DNA from: CAWCFV01 sp963794995
GTDB taxonomy: Bacteria; Actinomycetota; Actinomycetes; JACCUZ01
Assembly: GCA_963794995.1 (NCBI GenBank)
Contig: CAWCFV010000002.1
Location: 930,001-994,000 of the forward strand
Direction of reading: 5' to 3'
DNA length: 64,000 nucleotides
The position numbers and the translations under genes are program-made. The notes below the pieces were generated by a model that was not told the DNA's origin, did no database searches, and saw only the letters and a list, made by a program, of their open reading frames with translations. Below, piece by piece: positions 25,897 to 34,710 of the stretch. How positions within the stretch are numbered: the first letter of the stretch is position 1; the number at the start of each line of letters is the position of its first letter.

Positions 25897-27614
25897 CCGA
25901 CCGCCCGGTTCACGGCGGACACGACGGCCTTGAGCGAGGCGGTGACGATGTTCGGGTCGATTCCCACTCCCCAGACGATGCGCTCCCCGATCGCGCACTC
26001 GACGTAGGCCGCCGCCCGGGCGTCCCCGCCGGACGACAGGGCGTGCTCGGCGTAGTCGAGGACCCGGACGTCGTGCCCGACCGTCGACAGGGCGTCCACG
26101 AAGGCGGCGATCGGGCCGTTGCCGATGCCGCGCAGCGTCGTCTTCTCGCCGTCCAGGTAGACGTCGACGTCGAGCTCGTCGTCGGACTCCGCGGCCGACG
26201 AGGTGTGGTGGCTGTCCAGCGCCACGGGCGTGCCCCGCGCGAGGTACTCCTCCTCGAACGCCGCCCACATCTGCGCCGGCAGGACCTCGCCGCCGTCGGC
26301 GTCGGTCCGCGCCTGTACGACCTGGCTGAACTCGATCTGGAGCCGCCTCGGCAGGTCGAGGTGGTGCTCGGTCCGCATGATGTACGCGACGCCGCCCTTG
26401 CCCGACTGCGAGTTGACCCGGATGACTGCCTCGTAGGTGCGGCCGACGTCCTTCGGGTCGATCGGGAGGTACGGGACCGCCCACCGGAAGTCGGAGACCT
26501 CGACACCGGCCTCGGCCGCGTCGCGCTCCATCCAGTCGAAGCCCTTCTTGATGGCGTCCTGGTGCGAGCCCGAGAAGGCGGTGTAGACGAGGTCGCCGCC
26601 GTAGGGGTGCCGCTCGTGGACCGGCAGCTGGTTGCAGTACTCCACGGTCCGGCGGATCTCGTCGATGTCGCCGAAGTCGATCTGCGGGTCGACGCCCTGG
26701 GAGAAGAGGTTCAGGCCCAGGGTCACCAGGCAGACGTTGCCGGTGCGCTCGCCGTTGCCGAACAGGCAGCCCTCGATCCGGTCGGCGCCGGCCAGGTAGC
26801 CGAGCTCGGCCGCCGCGACCGCGGTCCCCCGGTCGTTGTGCGGGTGCAGCGAGAGCACGACCGAGTCCCGTCGGGCCAGGTTCCGGTGCATCCACTCGAT
26901 CGAGTCGGCGTAGATGTTCGGCGTGGCCATCTCGACGGTCGCCGGCAGGTTGATGATGGTCTTGCGGTCCGGCGTCGGCTGCCACACGTCGTTCACCGCG
27001 TTGCAGACCTCGACGGCGAACTCCAGCTCGGTGCCGGTGTAGGACTCCGGGGAGTACTCGAAGTAGACCTCGGTGTCCGGCACGGTCTCCGTGAGCTTCT
27101 GGCACAGCCGGGCACCCTGGACCGCGATGTCGACGATGCCCTCCTTCGGCAGCCCGAAGACCACCCGCCGCTGCAGGGTCGACGTGGAGTTGTAGAGGTG
27201 GACGATCGCCTGCTTCGCGCCGCGGATCGACTCGAAGGTGCGCTCGATCAGGGCGTCCCGGGCCTGGGTCAGGACCTGGATGACGACGTCGTCCGGGATC
27301 AGGTCCTCCTCGATGAGCTGCCGGACGAAGTCGAAGTCCGTCTGGCTGGCGGAGGGGAATCCGACCTCGATCTCCTTGTAGCCCATCCGGACGAGCAGCT
27401 CGAACATCCGGCGCTTGCGCCCGGGGCTCATCGGGTCGATCAGCGCCTGGTTCCCGTCACGCAGGTCGACCGCGCACCAGCGCGGTGCCTGGGAGGCCAC
27501 GGCACCCGGCCAGGTGCGCTCGGCCAGGTCGACCGGGGTGAAGGCGGTGTAGCGGTGGATCGGCATCCCGGAGGTCTGCTGCGGGTTGCGGGCGTCGTGC
27601 GCAGGAACGGTCAT
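25893..27614 (-). CDS. leuA: 2-isopropylmalate synthase
   Basis: The enzyme condenses acetyl-CoA and 2-oxoisovalerate, the first committed step of leucine synthesis. The 573-residue protein has the catalytic VDLRDGNQAL (R52, D53), the metal-binding LSLHPHNDRGTAVA and GCLFGNGERTGNVC, and a C-terminal LeuA allosteric domain (about residues 430-573, with VRVLDYAEHALSSGGDARAA), the site of leucine feedback inhibition. The length and long form match actinobacterial LeuA. It is preceded by a leucine-rich leader peptide and attenuator-like hairpins, so it is likely also controlled by leucine at the mRNA level. Confidence 0.94.
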   Translation of the reverse strand: MTVPAHDARNPQQTSGMPIHRYTAFTPVDLAERTWPGAVASQAPRWCAVDLRDGNQALIDPMSPGRKRRMFELLVRMGYKEIEVGFPSASQTDFDFVRQLIEEDLIPDDVVIQVLTQARDALIERTFESIRGAKQAIVHLYNSTSTLQRRVVFGLPKEGIVDIAVQGARLCQKLTETVPDTEVYFEYSPESYTGTELEFAVEVCNAVNDVWQPTPDRKTIINLPATVEMATPNIYADSIEWMHRNLARRDSVVLSLHPHNDRGTAVAAAELGYLAGADRIEGCLFGNGERTGNVCLVTLGLNLFSQGVDPQIDFGDIDEIRRTVEYCNQLPVHERHPYGGDLVYTAFSGSHQDAIKKGFDWMERDAAEAGVEVSDFRWAVPYLPIDPKDVGRTYEAVIRVNSQSGKGGVAYIMRTEHHLDLPRRLQIEFSQVVQARTDADGGEVLPAQMWAAFEEEYLARGTPVALDSHHTSSAAESDDELDVDVYLDGEKTTLRGIGNGPIAAFVDALSTVGHDVRVLDYAEHALSSGGDARAAAYVECAIGERIVWGVGIDPNIVTASLKAVVSAVNRAVG

Positions 27615-27652
27615 CAGGCCACTCTCGGTCTCGCGGGGCTTCAGCCGGGACA

Positions 27653-27705
27653 GGCGAGCACTCCGCGGCGAGGGGACCGGCCTCTAGGAGAGTGCCTCGC
27701 CGCGG
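27653..27705 (-). promoter_or_regulatory. leuA attenuator: mutually exclusive hairpins
   Basis: One segment inside the leader-peptide coding region (27690-27705) can pair in two ways. It forms an 11-bp perfect stem with 27663-27673 (CCGCGGCGAGG with CCTCGCCGCGG), or an alternative stem with 27653-27663 (GGCGAGGCACTC with GAGTGCTCGCC, one bulge). A ribosome stalled on the leader Leu codons would change which stem can form. No U tract follows, so the switch could act on Rho or on ribosome access rather than on intrinsic termination. Confidence 0.6.
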
Positions 27706-27734
27706 CAGCCGAGAAGGAGCAGGCCGAGCCGCAT
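27684..27734 (-). CDS. leuA leader peptide (Leu-rich, 16 aa)
   Basis: The short frame from ATG 27734 reads MRLGLLLLGCRGEALS and ends in TAG. Six of 16 residues are Leu, with four in a row, 70 bases before leuA. This is the composition expected of a transcription-attenuation leader that senses charged tRNA-Leu. Leucine leaders are known upstream of leuA in other actinobacteria such as Corynebacterium. The call is from sequence and position only; it is too short for codon statistics. Confidence 0.75.
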   Translation of the reverse strand: MRLGLLLLGCRGEALS

Positions 27735-27859
27735 GACGAGAACAGTACGCCGCGACGTGGGGAGAGGGGGCGGATCCAGGTCCTCCACGTCCGCATCGTG
27801 GACGGCCCGCGGCGGATATCGGGTGGCGCCCCGTGCCTCGGCGCGGCCAGTCTGGAGCC

Positions 27860-28864
27860 ATGGCCACGACAGTCGACCTCACCTTCACCGAGGTCCGGGC
27901 GGACGACGAGGCCGGCCTCCGGAGCTGGTTCGAGCTGGTCCGCGCCGTGCACGCCGCCGACCGCCCAGACGACCCCCCGCCGAGCTGGCCGATGGTGGCC
28001 GGGCAGCTGCGGCACCAGATGCCGGACACCCGGACCACGGTGGTGCTCGCCCACGACGGTGACGACCTGGTCGGCTGGTGCGGCCAATGGCTGCCGCTCG
28101 CCGAGAACCGCGACACGTCTCCCGGCGAGATCGAGGTCCATCCCGACCACCGCCGACGCGGGCACGGCACCGCCCTGCTGGACGAGTGGCGCCGCCGGGC
28201 TCAGCAGTCGGGCCGCAGCCGGTTGGTGACCGGGGCCGCAGAAGGCATCGGGGACGCCTTCGTGACGGCGGCCGGGTTCCGCGCCGTGCTGCCCGACACG
28301 CAGCGCCGGCTGCACCTCGCGGCACTGTCCGAGCCGGGCCTCGCCGCGCTGCTCGCCGACGCCCGAGCGCATTCCGCGGGCTACTCGCTGGTCCGCTGGA
28401 CCGGCGGCGCCCCGGACAGGTACGCCGCCGGGGTCGCGGCGCTGGAGAGCCGGATGACCACCGACCCACCGCTCGACGACCTCAGGTGGGAGCAGGAGGT
28501 CTTCGACGTGGAGCGGCTGCGCGCCCACGACGCGGTCCAGGCGGCGCGCGGGAACCGGCGGTACACGACAGCCGCCGTCCACGACCTGACCGGTGACGTC
28601 GTGGGCTACACGGCGATCGTGATGAGCGACGGCGTCGACGGCGCCGCCGAGCAGTGGCAGACCATCGTGCTCCCCGCGCACCGCGGGCACCGGCTGGGGA
28701 TGCTGCTCAAGCTCGAGAACCTGGACCACCTGAGAGCCCACGAGCCGGCGGTGCGGACCATCGACACGTGGAACGCCGCCTCGAACGCCCCGATGCTGCG
28801 GGTCAACCTGGCGATGGGCTTCGAGGTCGTGCGGGAGTGGGCGGAGTACGAGCGGGACGTCTGA
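27860..28864 (+). CDS. Tandem-GNAT acetyltransferase (MshD-like architecture)
   Basis: The protein has 334 residues with two GNAT domains. The first acetyl-CoA loop is HPDHRRRGHGTALL at about 94-107. The second is VLPAHRGHRLGMLLKLEN at about 280, followed by TWNAASNAPMLRVNLAMGF. This domain order is that of mycothiol synthase MshD and related actinobacterial enzymes, but an MshD role is not shown by diagnostic residues. ATG 27860 has GGAG 4 bases upstream. It is divergent from leuA and separated from it by the leader region. Confidence 0.8.
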   Translation: MATTVDLTFTEVRADDEAGLRSWFELVRAVHAADRPDDPPPSWPMVAGQLRHQMPDTRTTVVLAHDGDDLVGWCGQWLPLAENRDTSPGEIEVHPDHRRRGHGTALLDEWRRRAQQSGRSRLVTGAAEGIGDAFVTAAGFRAVLPDTQRRLHLAALSEPGLAALLADARAHSAGYSLVRWTGGAPDRYAAGVAALESRMTTDPPLDDLRWEQEVFDVERLRAHDAVQAARGNRRYTTAAVHDLTGDVVGYTAIVMSDGVDGAAEQWQTIVLPAHRGHRLGMLLKLENLDHLRAHEPAVRTIDTWNAASNAPMLRVNLAMGFEVVREWAEYERDV

Positions 28865-28888
28865 GCGTCCGGCCCCAGGTGACCGGCC

Positions 28889-29311
28889 TCAGGAGGCCTT
28901 GACGACCGACGAGCAGTCCGAGCGGTGCTCCCAGGACGCGTCGACGTCGAGCCGGAACCAGACCTGCTTGCCGTCCTCGACGTCGGAGACCCCCCACTCC
29001 CGGGCGATCAGGTCGACCATGGCCAGCCCGCGACCGCCCTCGGCGGTCGGCGGGACGCGCCGGGGGCGGGGCACCACGGCCGAACGGTCGGTCACCCCGA
29101 CCTCGGCGGTCCCGTCCGCCACGGCCACCGTCACGACCACCGAGCCTCCGGCGTGCACGAGGGCGTTGGTGACCAGCTCGCTGGTCAGCAGCTCGGCATC
29201 GGGGACCAAGGCATCCAGGGCCCACTGACGCAGGGTGCCGACGACGAACTGGCGGGCCCTCGCGACATCGGCCGTCGAGCGCCCGACATCGGTGCTCGTC
29301 ACCCGGCACAT
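28889..29311 (-). CDS. RsbW-like ATP-binding protein (HATPase_c_2)
   Basis: The protein has 140 residues with a single GHKL ATPase fold. The N box is LLTSELVTNALVHAGG, and the G1/G2 region is PPTAEGGRGLAMVDLIA. Proteins of this kind act as anti-sigma-factor kinases (RsbW, SpoIIAB) or as stand-alone partners of PP2C phosphatases in actinobacteria. No anti-sigma antagonist or sigma factor is adjacent, so the partner is unknown. ATG 29311 has GGGAG 6 bases upstream. Confidence 0.8.
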   Translation of the reverse strand: MCRVTSTDVGRSTADVARARQFVVGTLRQWALDALVPDAELLTSELVTNALVHAGGSVVVTVAVADGTAEVGVTDRSAVVPRPRRVPPTAEGGRGLAMVDLIAREWGVSDVEDGKQVWFRLDVDASWEHRSDCSSVVKAS

Positions 29312-29394
29312 GCCATCTCCCTCGAGCCGGGCCCGCTGGTGGGCCCCGACAGGTAGGCCCTTGCCCGGACCTGGGCCGGGGAACCCCGGGCCGG

Positions 29395-30315
29395 TCAGAA
29401 ACCCAGCTTGCGCAGCTGCCGGGGGTCACGCTGCCAGTCCTTGGCGACGGTCACGTGCAGGTCGAGGTAGACCGGCGTGCCGAGCAGGGCCTCGATCTGG
29501 GCCCGTGCCTGCGTGCCGATGTCCCGCAGCCGGGCACCCTTGGGGCCGATCACGATCGCCTTCTGGCTCTGCCGCTCGACGTAGAGGTAGGCATGGACGT
29601 CGAGCAGCGGCCGGTCAGGGGGCCGGCCCTCACGCGGGCGCATCTCCTCGATCACCACGGCGATCGAGTGCGGCAGCTCGTCCCGGACCCCCTCGAGGGC
29701 CGCTTCCCGCACCAGCTCCGCCACCAGGACGTGCTCGGGGGCGTCGGTGAGGTCGCCCTCCGGGTAGAGCGGGGGCGACTCCGGCACCAGCGCGGTCAGC
29801 AGGTCCGCGAGCAGCTCGACCTGGTCGCCGGAGGTCGCCGAGACCGGGACCACCTCGGCCCAGTCGACACCGACCTCGCGCCCCAGCTCGGCGACCGCCG
29901 CCAGCGCCTCGACCACCCGGTCCCGGGACACGCGGTCGATCTTGGTGACCACAGCCACCTTCCGGACCCCGCCGATACCCGCCAGCTCGGTGGCGATGAA
30001 CCGGTCGCCCGGGCCGACCTTCTCGTCGGCGGGCAGGCAGAAGCCGACGACGTCGACCTGGGTCCACGCCGTGCGCACCTCCTCGTTCAGCCGCTCGCCG
30101 AGCAGCGTCCTGGGCCGGTGCAGGCCGGGCGTGTCGAGCACGACGAGCTGGGCGTCGGGCCGGTGCACGATTCCCCGGACCACCCGGCGGGTGGTCTGCG
30201 GCTTGCTGGAGGTGATGACGACCTTCGCGCCGACCAGCGCGTTGGTCAACGTGGACTTCCCGGCGTTGGGGCGTCCGACGAAGGCGACGAAGCCGGCCCG
30301 GTGGAGCCCGCTCAC
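29395..30315 (-). CDS. era: GTPase Era
   Basis: Era is a 30S ribosome maturation GTPase that binds the 3' end of 16S rRNA. The 306-residue protein has the G1 loop GRPNAGKST (about 14-22), G3 DTPG (61-64), G4 TKID, and a C-terminal KH domain with AIVIGPKGARLRDIG. GTG 30315 overlaps the stop of the AI-2E transporter (GTGA); the frame upstream of it runs antisense-like through that gene and is not part of Era. It is part of the conserved ybeY-CBS-era cluster. Confidence 0.94.
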   Translation of the reverse strand: MSGLHRAGFVAFVGRPNAGKSTLTNALVGAKVVITSSKPQTTRRVVRGIVHRPDAQLVVLDTPGLHRPRTLLGERLNEEVRTAWTQVDVVGFCLPADEKVGPGDRFIATELAGIGGVRKVAVVTKIDRVSRDRVVEALAAVAELGREVGVDWAEVVPVSATSGDQVELLADLLTALVPESPPLYPEGDLTDAPEHVLVAELVREAALEGVRDELPHSIAVVIEEMRPREGRPPDRPLLDVHAYLYVERQSQKAIVIGPKGARLRDIGTQARAQIEALLGTPVYLDLHVTVAKDWQRDPRQLRKLGF

Positions 30316-31469
30316 GGCAGTGCCGACAGGTCGGTGGCGGGACCTGCCTCGACGGCGAGGCGGGACCGCCGCTCCCCCGCCAGGTAGGTGGCGACGGTGT
30401 TGACGATGGCGGTGAGCGGCACGGCGACCAGCGCCCCGAAGATGCCCGCGACGAACCCGCCGATCGCGATCACGACCACCACCGCCAGCGGGTGGACCCG
30501 GACCAGGCGACCCATGAGGAACGGCTGGAGCACGTGCCCCTCGAGCTGCTGCACCCCCACGACACCGGCGAGCATGATCAGCGCCTCGACCGGACCCTCC
30601 GAGACCAGCGCCACGGCGACGGCGACGATGCCGCTGATGGTGGCACCGACCACCGGGATGAACGCGCCGATGAACACCAGGACCGCCAGCGGCACCACCA
30701 GCGGGAGGCCGAGGAGCAGCGCCACGGCGGCGATGCCGAGGGCGTCCACGGCGGCGATGACCACGGTGGCGCGCACGTAGGACGTCAGCACCGCCCAGGC
30801 GCGCAGGCCGCTGCCCTCGACCCGGCCACGTGCCGAGAAGGGGAACAGCCGGACCACCCACGCCCAGATGCCGCGACCGTCGTAGACGAAGAAGATCGTG
30901 GAGAACAGGACGATGAACAGCCCCGCGAGCAGGTGACCGGCCGTCGTGGCGGTCTTGATCACGGTCCCGCCGAGGTTGCCCTGGCCGGAGCCGACGCCGT
31001 CGCGGACCCGGTCGAAGAAGTCCTGCAGCTGCTGCCGGCTCAGCCCCAGGTCGGACAGGTACCGCTCCAGCTGCCCGAGGCTGTCGTCGAACTGCTGGCG
31101 CAGGTCGCTGAACCCGGAGCTGAACTGCTGGGCGACCAGCGTGACGAGCGCCGCCAGCAGGGCGATCCCGCTGAGGACGACCACCGCCGTGGCCGCGCCT
31201 CGCGGCAGTCCCCACCCCTCCAGCCGGTCCGCGGCCGGTGAGGCCGCGGCGGTGAGCAGGAGCCCGATGATGACCGGGACCAGCACCACCGAGAGCAGGG
31301 AGAAGAGCTGGAGGAACACCCCCAGCGCGGCGACGACGAGCAGGAGCCGCCAGGCCCACGCGGCCGAGAAGCGCAGGACGTACGGCACGTCCACGCCGTC
31401 GACCGGCGCCGGGGCGCGGGGCGGCTCGACCGGCGCGGCGGTCGGGACGGGACGGGTGCGGCGGAACAT
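30312..31469 (-). CDS. AI-2E family (PerM/YdiK-like) transporter
   Basis: The protein has 385 residues and about eight hydrophobic helices: an N-terminal pair (LLLVVAALGVFLQLF, VVLVPVIIGLLLTAAAS), a middle coiled segment SDLRQQFDDSLGQLERYLSDL, and a C-terminal group including IVLFSTIFFVYDGRGIW and GFVAGIFGALVAVPLTAIV. These are the features of the AI-2E/UPF0118 family, whose members export or conduct varied solutes. The N-terminal 30 residues are Pro/Ala-rich. ATG 31469; its stop overlaps the start of era. Confidence 0.83.
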   Translation of the reverse strand: MFRRTRPVPTAAPVEPPRAPAPVDGVDVPYVLRFSAAWAWRLLLVVAALGVFLQLFSLLSVVLVPVIIGLLLTAAASPAADRLEGWGLPRGAATAVVVLSGIALLAALVTLVAQQFSSGFSDLRQQFDDSLGQLERYLSDLGLSRQQLQDFFDRVRDGVGSGQGNLGGTVIKTATTAGHLLAGLFIVLFSTIFFVYDGRGIWAWVVRLFPFSARGRVEGSGLRAWAVLTSYVRATVVIAAVDALGIAAVALLLGLPLVVPLAVLVFIGAFIPVVGATISGIVAVAVALVSEGPVEALIMLAGVVGVQQLEGHVLQPFLMGRLVRVHPLAVVVVIAIGGFVAGIFGALVAVPLTAIVNTVATYLAGERRSRLAVEAGPATDLSALP

Positions 31470-31497
31470 GGCTCGACCGTAGCCGGGGCGCCGCGGA

Positions 31498-31848
31498 TCA
31501 GCCGTCGCGGCGCGACGACGAGCGCACGGTGCCGTCGGGTGTCGCCTGCAGGACGAGCCCGACCCCGGCGTCGGCGAGCACTGCCGCGTCGCCGGCGACC
31601 AGCTCGTCGGCCACGGAGACGACGCACGCCGCCTCGAGCCGGTCGGCACCGCTGGACACGGCCGCCGCGACCGCCGCCTGGAGCGCGGTCAGCCGCAGCG
31701 ACGGCAGGTCGACGGTGGCTGCGGCATACGTGCGGCCGATGTCGTCCCGGACGGCTGCGCCCTCGGCGGCGCGGGCGCGCGACCTGGCCGAGCGGGCCAG
31801 CGTGACGAGCTTGCCGTCCTCGACGGAGGGGTCAGGTGTCGCGGGCAT
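31498..31848 (-). CDS. Cytidine-deaminase-like small protein without a catalytic site
   Basis: The protein has 116 residues and conserved segments DGKLVTLARSARSRARAAEG, TGRTYAAATVDLPSLRLTAL (here GRTYAAATVDLPSLRLTALQ) and VSSGADRLEAACVVS. It is related to the small cytidine-deaminase-fold proteins found next to era in many actinobacteria (the Rv2365c position in M. tuberculosis). The HAE and PCxxC zinc motifs of active cytidine deaminases are absent, so it is unlikely to be an enzyme of that type. ATG 31848 lies inside the 3' end of the CNNM gene (17 bp overlap). Confidence 0.72.
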   Translation of the reverse strand: MPATPDPSVEDGKLVTLARSARSRARAAEGAAVRDDIGRTYAAATVDLPSLRLTALQAAVAAAVSSGADRLEAACVVSVADELVAGDAAVLADAGVGLVLQATPDGTVRSSSRRDG

Positions 31849-33136
31849 CCGCGGCCTCCAGCGCAGGGGTCTCCGGCGGCTCGCTGGCGTGGCGCACCAG
31901 CACGGTGCCGATGCGGTTGCGCCGGCCCTGCGCGGTCTCGGCCGTGAACTCGATGCCTGACACCCACACCTGCGCGCCGGGGATCGGCACCCGACCGAGG
32001 TGCTTGGCGAGCAGGCCACCCACCGTGTCGACGTCGTCGTCCTCGAGCTCGACGCCGATCCGCTCGGACAGCTCGTCGAGGTGCAGCCGGGTGCTCACGC
32101 GCAGCGAGCCGTCGGACAGCTCGTCGACCATCGGAGTCTCGACGTCGTACTCGTCGGCGATCTCTCCCACGATCTCCTCGAGCACGTCCTCGATGGTCAC
32201 GAGGCCGGCGGTGCCGCCGTACTCGTCGACCACGATCGCGACGTGGGTCTGCTGGGCCTGCATCTCGCGCAGGAGCTCGTCGATGGGCTTGCTCTCGGGG
32301 ACGAAGACCGCCGGCCGCATGACCGAGTCGACCTTCTCGACGGACTCCCCGTCGCGGTGCACGTAGGTACGGCGCACGAGGTCCTTGAGGTAGACCACTC
32401 CGAGGACGTCGTCGAACCCCTCACCCGTCACGGGGATCCGGCTGAAACCGCTGCGCAGGGCCAGGGACAGCGCCTGCCGCAGCGTCTTGCTGCGCTCGAC
32501 GAACACCACGTCGGTACGCGGCACCATGACCTCCCGCACGATGGTGTCGCCGAGCTCGAAGACCGAGTGGATCATCGCTCGCTCGCCGTCCTCGATGAGC
32601 TGGTTCTCGCCGGCGAGGTCGACCAGGTCGCGCAGCTCGGCCTCGGTGGCGAACGGCCCCTCGCGGTAGCCCTTCCCGGGGGTGAGGGCGTTGCCCACCA
32701 GGATCAGCAGGCGCGGCAGCGGACCGAGCACCCGGGCGAGCGGGTGCACCAGTCGGGCAGCGACCAGCGCGACCGGTCCGGGGTGCTGGCGGCCGAGGGT
32801 GCGCGGCGAGACGCCGATGGCGATGTAGGAGATGACGATCATCGAGCCGGCGGCGACCAGCATGGCCTGCCAGGTCTCGGCGAAGAGGTTCAGGGCGGCG
32901 ACGGTCACCAGCACGGTCGCGACCAGCTCGGCCGTCACCCGCAGCAGGGTGAGCAGGTTGAGGTACCGCGCCAGGTCGTCGAGGACCTGGCGCAGCCGGC
33001 GCGCGCCGCGGCGCCCCTCGCGCTCGTAGTCGTCGGCCGCCACCCGCGAGACCTTCGACAGCGCCGCCTCGGCGCCGGCGGAGAGACCGCCGAGGGCGAC
33101 GAGAACGGCCGCGACGACGAGCTGCACGGCGGTCAC
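31832..33136 (-). CDS. CNNM/HlyC-CorC family membrane protein with CBS pair
   Basis: The protein has 434 residues. The DUF21/CNNM transmembrane region (about 1-170) is followed by two CBS domains (VMVPRTDVVFVERSKT; VFVPESKPIDELLREMQ with HVAIVVDEYGGTAGLVTIED) and a C-terminal CorC_HlyC domain from about residue 345. Family members are linked to magnesium or cobalt efflux and are still often called hemolysins; the substrate is not shown here. GTG 33136 overlaps the ybeY stop (GTGA). Confidence 0.88.
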   Translation of the reverse strand: MTAVQLVVAAVLVALGGLSAGAEAALSKVSRVAADDYEREGRRGARRLRQVLDDLARYLNLLTLLRVTAELVATVLVTVAALNLFAETWQAMLVAAGSMIVISYIAIGVSPRTLGRQHPGPVALVAARLVHPLARVLGPLPRLLILVGNALTPGKGYREGPFATEAELRDLVDLAGENQLIEDGERAMIHSVFELGDTIVREVMVPRTDVVFVERSKTLRQALSLALRSGFSRIPVTGEGFDDVLGVVYLKDLVRRTYVHRDGESVEKVDSVMRPAVFVPESKPIDELLREMQAQQTHVAIVVDEYGGTAGLVTIEDVLEEIVGEIADEYDVETPMVDELSDGSLRVSTRLHLDELSERIGVELEDDDVDTVGGLLAKHLGRVPIPGAQVWVSGIEFTAETAQGRRNRIGTVLVRHASEPPETPALEAADARDT

Positions 33137-33597
33137 GCGCCGCCCCCGCGGCTCTCGGCCCAGCCCTCGAGCAGCCGGGTCTGCAGGCCGAACATCTCCC
33201 GCTCCTCGTCCGGCTCGGCATGGTCGTAGCCGAGCAGGTGCAGGATCCCGTGGGTCGTCAAGAGGTCGAGCTCCTGCTCGGTCGAGTGGCCCGCGGCCGC
33301 TGCCTGCTCGGCGGCGACGGCGGGGCAGAGAACGACGTCGCCGAGCAGCCCGGGCTCGGGCTCCTCGTCGTCGTTGCCGGGGCGCAGCTCGTCCATCGGG
33401 AACGAGAGGACATCGGTCGGGCCCTCCTCGTCCATCCACTGCTGGTGCAGCGAGGACATCGTCGCGACGTCGACCGCGAGCACGGACAGCTCGGCCTGCG
33501 GATGCACGCGCAGGCGTTCCAGCACGAACCGGGCGAGCGCGGAGACGCGTTCGCCGTCGACCCCGTCGCCGGACTCGTCGTTGACCTCGATGCTCAC
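33133..33597 (-). CDS. ybeY: Endoribonuclease YbeY (rRNA maturation)
   Basis: The protein has 154 residues. The zinc site is H116-x3-H120-x5-H126 in HGILHLLGYDH, and TDVLSFPMDEL is the conserved substrate-side strand. YbeY acts in 16S rRNA 3' maturation and ribosome quality control. GTG 33597 has GGAG 6 bases upstream. It lies 25 bp after phoH, with which it is conserved as a pair, and overlaps the CNNM gene. Confidence 0.93.
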   Translation of the reverse strand: MSIEVNDESGDGVDGERVSALARFVLERLRVHPQAELSVLAVDVATMSSLHQQWMDEEGPTDVLSFPMDELRPGNDDEEPEPGLLGDVVLCPAVAAEQAAAAGHSTEQELDLLTTHGILHLLGYDHAEPDEEREMFGLQTRLLEGWAESRGGGA

Positions 33598-33622
33598 GTG
33601 TGTCTCCGTGCCTCCGTCCGGG

Positions 33623-34660
33623 TCAGCGCCGACGGCGGCCGGGCCCGGCGGAGCCGCCCTGCCTACCGGTCTGCCGACCGCCCTGGCCGGCCTCGACCGC
33701 GTCCCAGCGGCCGTAGGCGTCGACGATGTCGCTCACGAGCCGGTGCCGGACCACGTCCTGGCTCTGCAGCCGGCAGAACTCGACGTCGTCGAGGCCGACC
33801 AGGATGTCCTGGACCACCCGGAGACCGCTCGACGTGCCGCCGGGGAGGTCGACCTGGGTGACGTCACCGGTGACGACCATCTTGGAGCCGAAGCCCAGCC
33901 GGGTGAGGAACATCTTCATCTGCTCGGCGGAGGTGTTCTGCGCCTCGTCCAGGATGATGAACGCGTCGTTCAGGGTCCGGCCGCGCATGTAGGCCAGCGG
34001 CGCGACCTCGATGGTGCCGGCGGTCATCAGCCGCGGGATCGAGTCGGGGTCGATCATGTCGTGCAGCGCGTCGTAGAGGGGCCGCAGGTAGGGGTCGATC
34101 TTCTCGTACAGCGTGCCCGGCAGGAAGCCGAGCCGCTCGCCGGCCTCGACCGCCGGGCGGGTGAGGATGATCCGCGTGACCTGCTTGGCCTGCAGCGCCT
34201 GAACGGCCTTGGCCATGGCCAGGTACGTCTTCCCGGTGCCGGCCGGGCCGATGCCGAAGACGACGGTGTTGCGGTCGATCGCGTCGACGTAGCGCTTCTG
34301 GTTCAGCGTCTTCGGCCGGATGGTGCGCCCGCGGTTGGACAGGATGTTGAGGGTCAGGACCTCCGCCGGACGCTCGCCGGTCTCGGTGCGCAGCATCGCG
34401 ACCATCCGCTCGACCGACTCCGCCGTCGCGGCCTGCCCGGTGCGCAGGACGGTGACCAGCTCGTCGTACAGGCGCTCGACGAGCGCCACCTCGCCCGGGG
34501 CGCCGGAGATGGTGATCTCGTTGCCGCGCACCGCGATGTCGGTGGTGGGGAACGCCTGCTCGACGACCTTGAGCAGCTCGTCGCGCGTGCCGAGAACGGC
34601 CACCATCGGCTGGCTGGCGGGGACGACGATCGTCGTCCGGGTCTGAGGTGACTCGGTCAT
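33623..34660 (-). CDS. phoH: PhoH-like ATPase
   Basis: The protein has 345 residues. It has an N-terminal KH-like region, a Walker A motif GPAGTGKT (138-145), a Walker B motif FIILDEAQNTSAEQMK, and the arginine segment VVTGDVTQVDLPGG. PhoH proteins are RNA-associated ATPases. A Gly/Arg-rich tail follows from about residue 325. ATG 34660. The region upstream, 34661-34710, is short and contains a TAGCAT that could serve as a -10 box. phoH-ybeY-CNNM-era is a conserved order. Confidence 0.92.
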   Translation of the reverse strand: MTESPQTRTTIVVPASQPMVAVLGTRDELLKVVEQAFPTTDIAVRGNEITISGAPGEVALVERLYDELVTVLRTGQAATAESVERMVAMLRTETGERPAEVLTLNILSNRGRTIRPKTLNQKRYVDAIDRNTVVFGIGPAGTGKTYLAMAKAVQALQAKQVTRIILTRPAVEAGERLGFLPGTLYEKIDPYLRPLYDALHDMIDPDSIPRLMTAGTIEVAPLAYMRGRTLNDAFIILDEAQNTSAEQMKMFLTRLGFGSKMVVTGDVTQVDLPGGTSSGLRVVQDILVGLDDVEFCRLQSQDVVRHRLVSDIVDAYGRWDAVEAGQGGRQTGRQGGSAGPGRRRR

Positions 34661-34710
34661 GTGGTCGTCAATGCTAGGCGATCCGGCCCCGGGCGCCCAG
34701 CGCGCCGGCC

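Noticed and set aside
29395..31359. A 654-codon minus-strand frame that would extend era far upstream
   Set aside because: The part upstream of GTG 30315 overlaps the AI-2E gene in another frame and has no Era homology.
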